The translations under genes and the position numbers were made by a program. The notes beneath the pieces are model-generated. The model did not search any database. It was given only the letters and a program-made list of their open reading frames with translations, and was not told where the DNA came from. A stretch of 5,371 bases of DNA from contig PLZL01000301.1 in the NCBI GenBank assembly GCA_003152145.1, positions 1 to 5,371 on the forward strand, given 5' to 3'. Shown piece after piece: positions 1-5,371 of the stretch; positions within the stretch are counted from its first letter, which is position 1; every line of letters starts with the position of its first letter. The stretch is from Limisphaerales bacterium. Its GTDB lineage: Bacteria > Verrucomicrobiota > Verrucomicrobiae > Limisphaerales > UBA11358.

Positions 1-78
1 TATATGATTTATGGAAATGCTCTAGGGTTGAGCAAATCCGAAATTCGAAGATGCAATGCAGCCTTTCTATCGGTGTTT
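1..78. other. Non-coding end downstream of the complete GH2 gene
   Basis: An AT-richer stretch after the TAA stop. It has a short palindromic TGCAATGCA at 52-60 but no stable stem followed by a T-run on the minus strand, so no intrinsic terminator can be called. No gene start is seen here. Confidence 0.5.
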
Positions 79-2847
79 TTACTTCACTCTTAATGTGGTT
101 TTGATGGACGCCGTTCCCAGCTTCAGCCCATCCGCTTTTGCCGCCAGGTTGATCTTTCCCGGTTGACCGGCTTTTCCGCGAACAATCACCAGACAAAGTC
201 CGTTGAAGGCTTTGCGATCGTGCGATTGAAACGATTCAAAACTCGTCGGATCGCCGTTGTCCGTGACGACGATTTCACCCGGGCCTTCGATTTCAAAATG
301 GATTTGATTGTTGGCGCGCGGCACCGTCAACCCCGCCTTGTCCTTCACCACCACAGTCACGAACGACAAATCGTTTCCGTCCGCTTGAATTACCTCACGG
401 TCAGGCTGCAATTTGAGTCCGGACGGTTCTCCGGCTGTCTTAACCTCGTCAGTCGCCCAAACTTTGCCGTCTTTGTAAGTGACCACTTTGAGCGTGCCCG
501 GCTGGTAAACCATACTGTCCCAGCGCAGACGATATTCGTAAGCACCTTTCCTTTTTCGGCCAAGCGATTTGCCGTTTAGAAAAAGCTCCGCTTCATCGCC
601 GGACGTAAAAACGTGAACCGGCGTGACCTGTCCGACACGTTCCGGCCAGGTCCAATGCGGCAACATGTGCGCCATCGGAAACTCCGGCCGCCAGTGCGCC
701 TGATACAAATAAAAACGGTCTTTTTTAAAGCCGGCCAAGTCAATGATGCCGGAGTAAGAACTGCGCGACGAGTCGAACGGTGTCGGTTCGCCGAGATAAT
801 CCCATCCTGTCCAAACAAATTCGCCACCGACATAGGAATGTTTTTGCTGTGAGGCAAACACTTTGTCCGGCGACGCGCCAAACGCTGCGCAATACAACTC
901 ATACGCACTCACTTGATGTCTTTGGCGGTCCTCGCCGGAGTTCGGACCGACGGCGGCGCTGTTGCTTGCAGTGACCGGAAAAATAAATTCGCCGCGGCTG
1001 CTGAGGGCCGATGCGGTTTCACTACTGAAGATCAATTTGTCCGGGAATTTTTCACGAAACGCAGGATACTGGCCGGGCGCGTTACGCACACCGGCGCCTT
1101 GATAATTCAGGCCGATGATGTCCACTGTGGCCGGAAGCGGGTGCGTCGCCTGCGACCAATTCATCGCCGTCGTCGTGGGCCGCGTCGGGTCTTCTTCATG
1201 CACGATGGCGCTGAGTTCTTTTGCCACCGCCGCGCCGCTTTCGCCGGTGAATTGCTCGCCGACTTCATTACCGATGCTCCACATGATGACGGACGGATGA
1301 TTCCGGTCACGCCGCAGTTGCGCGCGCAAATCCTGCTCGTGCCAGTCGGGAAAAATGAGGTGGAAATCGAACGGCGTTTTCTGGCGCACCCACACGTCGG
1401 ACGACTCGTCCATGACGAGGAAACCCATCTTGTCGGCAAGCTCAAGCAGCTCCGGCGCGGGCGGATTGTGGCTCGTGCGAATGGCGTTGCAGCCCATTTC
1501 CTGTAACATTTCCAACTGCCGCTGCGCCGCGCGATAATTAAAAGCCGTGCCAAGCGCGCCAAGATCGTGGTGATTGCAAACGCCCTTCAACTCGATGTGC
1601 TCGCCGTTGACGAGCACGCCCTTGTCCGGATCAAACTTCAGCGTGCGGATTCCAAACGGCGTTTCGTAGCTGTCCACCACTTTCCCGTCCTGCGAAACAG
1701 TCGTGACGGCGACGTAGCGGTTGGGCTTCTGCGTTGGTGGCGGCCCCCAGAGTTTTGGATTGGTAATCGTGGCGCTGCCCTCCGCGACGGCGCTGGCACC
1801 CGGAGAAATTTGGACATTCACGGGCGCGATGCTGGCCACGGTGCGGCCGGTTCTTTTGCCGTCCGCATCCAAGGAAAAAATTTCCGTCATCACGTCGGCG
1901 CTCGCGCCCTGCTTTGAATTGTTATCCACCGTCACCTGCAAATTGACTTTGGCCCGCTCCGGAGAAATTTCCGGCAGCGTCAAATGCGTTCCCCACTGTC
2001 CGACATGCACGGGCTGCGTTTTGACCAGCCACACGTTGCGATAAATCCCGCCACCGGGATACCAGCGCGATGAATTTGGCGGATTGTCCAGCCGGATTGC
2101 CAGTTCGTTCTCGCCGCCGGGCTTCACATAGGGCGTCAAGTCCACGCGCCACGATGCGTAACCAAACGGCCAGCCGCCAACCAATTGGCCGTTCAACCAA
2201 ACCGTCGCGTATGACATCGCGCCGTCCACATCCAGAAAAATGGATTTGCCGGCGTCCTCTGCCGGGATGTTCAGGTTCTTCCGATACCACCCCACGCCGG
2301 CACTTGGCAGACGGCCCATGCCGCCGCCGCCGGAGCGCGTGAACGGCCCGGTGATGGCCCAGTCATGCGGCAAATTGATTTGTTGCCAGCCACTGTCATC
2401 GAAGTCCGGCTGCAAATACGCGACGCCATCGCCGAGATTTCCCTCCGGCCTGATGGATTTCCGCGAGGCATCTTTGATGAAATTATTTCCCGTGGGCAGA
2501 ATCCATTGCTTGATCACCGCTTGTGGAGAATTAGTCGAATCGCTTGCCGCCGACGCATTCGGTGATGAATTGCCATCGGACTCCGCTTCCGCAAGACGGC
2601 GGATTTGCCTTTGCTCACGGACGTCGTAAAGCAGGCTCACGGTGTTGTTGGTCGGGTCGCCCTTGGTGAACCGCCAGTTGTCATCAATCGAAATTCGTTC
2701 CCGCAGTGATGCGTTGTTCGGCTCAACTCCCAACAATGAACTTCCCGCACAAATTATGACGGCAATGGCCAGACTTAGACTGTCATTCAATCGCGAACCG
2801 CATCTCCTGGTTATGGTTAAATTGAAAGAAGAATGATTCTTATTCAT
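79..2847 (-). CDS. Secreted glycoside hydrolase family 2 (beta-galactosidase-like) with DUF4982 and C-terminal domain 5; complete
   Basis: This 922-residue exo-acting glycosidase probably removes terminal beta-linked sugars (galactose-like) from oligosaccharides by the retaining mechanism; the substrate cannot be read from sequence. Numbered from the ATG at 2847: signal-like segment with a basic n-region and hydrophobic core at about 23-40; jelly-roll sugar-binding domain about 50-285; Ig-like domain about 285-403; catalytic barrel about 401-710; DUF4982 about 716-797; GH2 C-terminal domain 5 about 809-918 (GPGEIVVTDNGDPTS from 855). Family landmarks are seen: NHHDLG at 425, SHNPP with H460, the acid/base pair N527-E528 in WSIGNEVGEQ, Y582 in GLNY, the nucleophile E610 in SSETAS, and W679/W682 in VWTGWDYLG. 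A TTG start 57 bases upstream is open, but it would put 19 residues before the signal segment, so I chose the ATG. No good Shine-Dalgarno precedes it. Twin arginines (TRRCGS) do not fit the Tat consensus well, and no lipobox is seen. It lies 208 bases downstream of its paralogue on the same strand. The family call is firm; the beta-galactosidase specificity is a default, since related enzymes include other activities. Confidence 0.93.
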   Translation of the reverse strand: MNKNHSSFNLTITRRCGSRLNDSLSLAIAVIICAGSSLLGVEPNNASLRERISIDDNWRFTKGDPTNNTVSLLYDVREQRQIRRLAEAESDGNSSPNASAASDSTNSPQAVIKQWILPTGNNFIKDASRKSIRPEGNLGDGVAYLQPDFDDSGWQQINLPHDWAITGPFTRSGGGGMGRLPSAGVGWYRKNLNIPAEDAGKSIFLDVDGAMSYATVWLNGQLVGGWPFGYASWRVDLTPYVKPGGENELAIRLDNPPNSSRWYPGGGIYRNVWLVKTQPVHVGQWGTHLTLPEISPERAKVNLQVTVDNNSKQGASADVMTEIFSLDADGKRTGRTVASIAPVNVQISPGASAVAEGSATITNPKLWGPPPTQKPNRYVAVTTVSQDGKVVDSYETPFGIRTLKFDPDKGVLVNGEHIELKGVCNHHDLGALGTAFNYRAAQRQLEMLQEMGCNAIRTSHNPPAPELLELADKMGFLVMDESSDVWVRQKTPFDFHLIFPDWHEQDLRAQLRRDRNHPSVIMWSIGNEVGEQFTGESGAAVAKELSAIVHEEDPTRPTTTAMNWSQATHPLPATVDIIGLNYQGAGVRNAPGQYPAFREKFPDKLIFSSETASALSSRGEFIFPVTASNSAAVGPNSGEDRQRHQVSAYELYCAAFGASPDKVFASQQKHSYVGGEFVWTGWDYLGEPTPFDSSRSSYSGIIDLAGFKKDRFYLYQAHWRPEFPMAHMLPHWTWPERVGQVTPVHVFTSGDEAELFLNGKSLGRKRKGAYEYRLRWDSMVYQPGTLKVVTYKDGKVWATDEVKTAGEPSGLKLQPDREVIQADGNDLSFVTVVVKDKAGLTVPRANNQIHFEIEGPGEIVVTDNGDPTSFESFQSHDRKAFNGLCLVIVRGKAGQPGKINLAAKADGLKLGTASIKTTLRVK

Positions 2848-2852
2848 AAAAA

Positions 2853-2881
2853 ATCTTACAACAGGGGCAGGCCAACAACAA
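2853..2881 (-). promoter_or_regulatory. Weak candidate promoter for the downstream GH2 gene
   Basis: On the minus strand TTGTTG (2876-2881) and TAAGAT (2853-2858) are separated by 17 bases, resembling sigma-70 -35 and -10 elements. The ATG begins five bases after TAAGAT, so transcription from here would start at or next to the start codon and give a leaderless message, which fits the absence of a Shine-Dalgarno sequence. Both hexamers are imperfect and such pairs arise by chance, so this is only a lead. Confidence 0.2.
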
Positions 2882-2915
2882 GCCGACACAACTGCCTTGG
2901 TCAAGCACTGGCATT

Positions 2916-2948
2916 TGGATCCGCATTAGTCGTCCCGGATCGGATCCA
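2916..2948. repeat. Inverted repeat with 8-base perfect arms (TGGATCCG / CGGATCCA)
   Basis: The arms at 2916-2923 and 2941-2948 are exact reverse complements, separated by 17 bases; each contains GGATCC. A second, outer pair, CTTGGT at 2896-2901 and ACCAAG at 2954-2959, could extend the structure over unpaired bases. In the minus-strand transcript it would form a stem-loop in the leader of the downstream GH2 gene. No run of U follows, so it does not look like a standard intrinsic terminator. It could be a regulator-binding site, an mRNA-stabilising hairpin, or chance. Confidence 0.45.
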
Positions 2949-3055
2949 GGCAAACCAAGTCGCCGTTGTCAGATTGCCACGCGTGCGCGTTGAAAATGCC
3001 GGCGTCGCCAAGCAAGATCATCAAGCATGTTTCCAACCGGATTTTCCCGGTTCTC

Positions 3056-5371
3056 TCATTGCGTTCCCGTGATGGTCTGCACATTGACGGTTGTGGTTCC
3101 GAGCGACGCGGATTGCGCGGTCAATTGGATGGTTCCCGGCTGTCCCGCCAGGCCGCGGACGATCACCAGGCAATATCCGTTGAACGCCGCGCGCGTGGTT
3201 GAAGGAAAAGCAACCACGCTGGTGGGATCGCCGTTGTCTGTGGCCACAATTTCCCCCGGCCCCGAGATCGAGAACGTGAGGCTGTTCTTTGCGCGAGGGC
3301 AGGTTTGCCCGTTCGCGTCCGCCACACGCACGGTCACGAAAGACAAGTCAACGTCGTCGGCCTGGATCGTGCTGTGGTCGGCGGTTCCCAAAAGCTGGCT
3401 AGGGTCGCCGATCGTGTCGTTGGTGCTCTGGGCCCAGACGGTTCCGTTCTTGTAAGCCACAACTCTCAGTTCGCCCGGTTGATAAACCACGTTGTCCCAG
3501 CGCAAGCGATATTCATTCTGGCCCTTGCGCTTCCGCCCGAGTGACACCCCGTTGAGGAACAGCTCGGCCTCGTCGCCTGAGGTGAATACATGCACGGGCG
3601 TGACCAGTCCGACGCGCTCCGGCCAGTTCCAGTGTGGCAGGATGTGCGCCATGGGCAGGTCCGGAAGCCAGCGAGATTGGTAGAGGTAGAACCGGTCTTT
3701 TTTGAACCCGGCCAGATCAATGATCCCGTAATACGTGCTGCGGGAATTGCTCCAGTAGGGTAACTGTTCGCCGAGATAATCCCAGCTGCTCCAGACGAAT
3801 CCGCCAGCCACAAACGGATTTTGATCCTGGGCGGCGAATACCTTGTCCGGCGACGAGCCAAAATCCGCCGTATAAAGTTCGTAGGCACTGACGTAAAAAT
3901 TGACCGAATCCACGCTATAGACACTCGCTGGTGCGCTGTTTCCGCTGTAAACGGGGAAGAGGTATTCCCCGCGGGTGCTCAGAGTAGAGGCGTTCTCGGT
4001 GCTGAGGACGACCTTGCCGGGGAATGCAGCGTGGTAGGCTAGGTATTGCGGAGTGGTGGTGATCCCACTCAGCCCGGCATAGGCCGCACCGTCGCGGATT
4101 CCTTCGCCCCGGTAATTCAAACCGATGAGGTCGGGGACTGCGGGCAGGGGGTCGGTCGGGTTGTTCGCATTGATCGCGACGGTGGCAGGTCGGGTTGGAT
4201 CCTCGTCGTGCATCATGTCATGCAATTCCTGGCCCACCGCAGCGCCAGCCGCTCCGGTGTATTGCTCGCCAACTTCGTTGCCGAAGCTCCAGATGATGAT
4301 GGAGGGGTGATTCCGGTCCCGGCGAATCATAGCGCGCAAATCCTGCTGATGCCAGTCCGCGTAGATCAAATGGAAATCGTTGACGTTCTTTTGGTTGACC
4401 CAGCAGTCGAAGACTTCATCCATTACCAGGAAGCCCATCTGGTCGCACAAGTCGAGCAATTCGGACGCGGGCGGATTGTGGGACATGCGGATGGCGTTGC
4501 ACCCCATCTCGCGGAGTTCCTGCAACTGCCGTTGCGCCGCGCGATAATTGAATGCCGCACCCAGAGCACCGAGATCGTGGTGTTGGTCAGCGCCATTGAT
4601 GTAGATGTGTTCGCCATTCACGTAGATGCCCGAGTTTGGATCAAAGGTCAGTGAACGGATGACGAAGCCTGTCTCGTAGTTGTCAATGGGTTCGCCGTTC
4701 TTCCAAAGTGTGGTCACCGCGACGTAGCGGTTTGGAACCTGGGTGGGCGATGGACCCCACAAACGAGGGTTGGCGAGAATGACGGAACCATTGACTTGGG
4801 CGTTTGTTCCCGCCGCGACGAAGATATTCATCGGGGCAATGTCGGCAACCGAATCCCCAATCTTGTTGCCCTCCGAATCCAAGGCGATAATCTGCGTCAT
4901 CGCCACGACGGTCGCGTTGCTCGCGGAATCGTTGTCGATTGTGACTTTCAAGTTGATGGTGGCGTTGGTGACAGAGACATTCGTTGTCGTCAGATACGTT
5001 CCCCACTGCCCCGCGTGGACCGGCTTGGTCTTGGTCAACCAGACGTTGCGATAGATGCCGCCGCCGGGATACCAGCGCGATGAGGCGGTGGGATTGTCGA
5101 GGCGGATCGCCAGTTGGTTCGTGCCGCCCGGCACAACATACGGCGTCAGGTCGAGTCGCCACGAGGCGTAACCATACGGCCAGCCACCGACCAGGTTGCC
5201 GTTCAGCCACACCATCGCGTAGGACATCGCGCCGTCCACATCAAGGAAGATGGACTTGCCCGCGTCAGACACCGGAATATCGAGCTTCTTCCTATACCAG
5301 CCAACGCCCGGGCTGGGCAGATTGCCCATGCTTGAATTATTGTAACTCACGAGTGTCTGGTTGAGCGACGG
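3056..5371 (-). CDS. Glycoside hydrolase family 2 (beta-galactosidase-like) paralogue with DUF4982 and C-terminal domain 5; 5' end outside window
   Basis: A second GH2 enzyme of the same architecture. The reading frame is open to the right edge, so 771 residues are visible; by comparison with the neighbour, roughly 170-200 N-terminal residues, including any signal peptide, are missing. A GTG at 5350 is in frame, but it lies inside the sugar-binding domain and is not the real start. Numbered from the first visible codon: rest of the jelly-roll domain to about 125, Ig-like domain about 125-240, barrel about 243-555, DUF4982 about 565-645, C-terminal domain 5 about 660-765. Catalytic landmarks are QHHDLG at 263, H298 in SHNPP, N365-E366 (acid/base) in WSFGNEVGEQ, Y420 in GLNY, E459 (nucleophile) in STENASTLSTRGEY, and W527/W530 in VWSSWDYLG. 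It keeps the DExFDxW motif (F321) that the neighbour has changed, and it has an 11-residue longer stretch between its two catalytic glutamates. Both catalytic residues are present, so it is probably active. The exact substrate is unknown; like its partner it probably acts outside the cytoplasm, but the signal region cannot be seen here. Confidence 0.92.
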   Translation of the reverse strand, partial: PSLNQTLVSYNNSSMGNLPSPGVGWYRKKLDIPVSDAGKSIFLDVDGAMSYAMVWLNGNLVGGWPYGYASWRLDLTPYVVPGGTNQLAIRLDNPTASSRWYPGGGIYRNVWLTKTKPVHAGQWGTYLTTTNVSVTNATINLKVTIDNDSASNATVVAMTQIIALDSEGNKIGDSVADIAPMNIFVAAGTNAQVNGSVILANPRLWGPSPTQVPNRYVAVTTLWKNGEPIDNYETGFVIRSLTFDPNSGIYVNGEHIYINGADQHHDLGALGAAFNYRAAQRQLQELREMGCNAIRMSHNPPASELLDLCDQMGFLVMDEVFDCWVNQKNVNDFHLIYADWHQQDLRAMIRRDRNHPSIIIWSFGNEVGEQYTGAAGAAVGQELHDMMHDEDPTRPATVAINANNPTDPLPAVPDLIGLNYRGEGIRDGAAYAGLSGITTTPQYLAYHAAFPGKVVLSTENASTLSTRGEYLFPVYSGNSAPASVYSVDSVNFYVSAYELYTADFGSSPDKVFAAQDQNPFVAGGFVWSSWDYLGEQLPYWSNSRSTYYGIIDLAGFKKDRFYLYQSRWLPDLPMAHILPHWNWPERVGLVTPVHVFTSGDEAELFLNGVSLGRKRKGQNEYRLRWDNVVYQPGELRVVAYKNGTVWAQSTNDTIGDPSQLLGTADHSTIQADDVDLSFVTVRVADANGQTCPRAKNSLTFSISGPGEIVATDNGDPTSVVAFPSTTRAAFNGYCLVIVRGLAGQPGTIQLTAQSASLGTTTVNVQTITGTQ

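Larger units (their letters stand above)
2848..3055. other. Spacer between the two GH2 genes
   Basis: These 208 bases separate the stop of the upstream GH2 gene from the ATG of the downstream one. They hold an imperfect inverted repeat built round two GGATCC palindromes (2916-2948, with an outer arm pair at 2896-2901/2954-2959), a weak promoter-like pair just before the ATG, and a minus-strand open frame of 31 codons (2926-3021) with high GC at third positions that I do not recognise. No RNA gene and no terminator with a T-run after it was seen. The spacer is long for a tight operon, so the downstream gene may have its own promoter, although co-transcription is not excluded. Confidence 0.6.

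Noticed and set aside
1..78. Intrinsic terminator after the complete GH2
   Set aside because: No GC-rich stem followed by a T-run could be found on the minus strand.
913..1506. A 197-codon open frame on the plus strand
   Set aside because: It lies wholly antisense to the catalytic barrel; a similar frame occurs opposite the same region of the paralogue (4046-4654), as expected from mirrored codon bias in homologous genes, and its translation is Arg/His-rich with no recognisable domain.
2724..2775. Lipoprotein lipobox in the signal segment
   Set aside because: The only cysteine of the hydrophobic core is preceded by VII, without the small residue needed just before the Cys.
2800..2805. Twin-arginine (Tat) signal in the complete GH2
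   Set aside because: TRRCGS lacks the hydrophobic residues expected after the arginine pair and is followed by a further charged residue; an ordinary Sec-type signal is the simpler reading.
2848..2904. Longer form of the complete GH2 starting at TTG 2904
   Set aside because: It would add 19 residues ahead of a normal signal-peptide n-region; the ATG at 2847 gives a better secreted-protein start.
4046..4654. A 202-codon open frame on the plus strand
   Set aside because: It is the antisense shadow of the upstream GH2 barrel, for the same reasons as the frame at 913-1506.
5348..5350. GTG as the start of the upstream GH2
   Set aside because: The frame is open to the window edge and alignment with the paralogue shows this codon is inside the sugar-binding domain.

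Overview
The window is almost entirely filled by two large genes on the minus strand. They lie in tandem, and each encodes a multidomain glycoside hydrolase family 2 (GH2, beta-galactosidase-like) enzyme. In transcription order (right to left) the upstream copy runs from beyond the right edge (5371) to its stop at 3056; its first part is outside the window. A 208-base spacer follows (2848-3055). The second copy is complete, from 2847 to 79. The leftmost 78 bases carry no recognisable gene or clear terminator.

Both proteins have the same order of parts: an N-terminal jelly-roll sugar-binding domain, an Ig-like beta-sandwich, a (beta/alpha)8 catalytic barrel with both catalytic glutamates present, and two C-terminal beta domains of the DUF4982 and GH2 C-terminal domain 5 types. 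They are clearly paralogues: by hand count 81 of 99 residues are identical over the end of the barrel and the DUF4982 domain. They differ in loops near the active site, so they may cleave related but different linkages. The complete copy begins with a signal-peptide-like segment, so it probably acts in the periplasm or outside the cell.

Organism (inference): moderately GC-rich coding sequence, an apparent lack of a Shine-Dalgarno sequence, and tandem secreted GH2/DUF4982 enzymes suggest a polysaccharide-degrading bacterium. Verrucomicrobiota (Limisphaerales/Pedosphaera-like) is my first guess; Planctomycetota, Acidobacteriota or Bacteroidota cannot be excluded from sequence alone.

I found no tRNA, rRNA, CRISPR array or mobile element, and nothing that amounts to a new biological system. 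The points most worth a second look are the loop and motif differences between the two paralogues, a short high-GC3 open frame and an inverted repeat in the spacer, and a possible leaderless promoter at the start of the complete gene.
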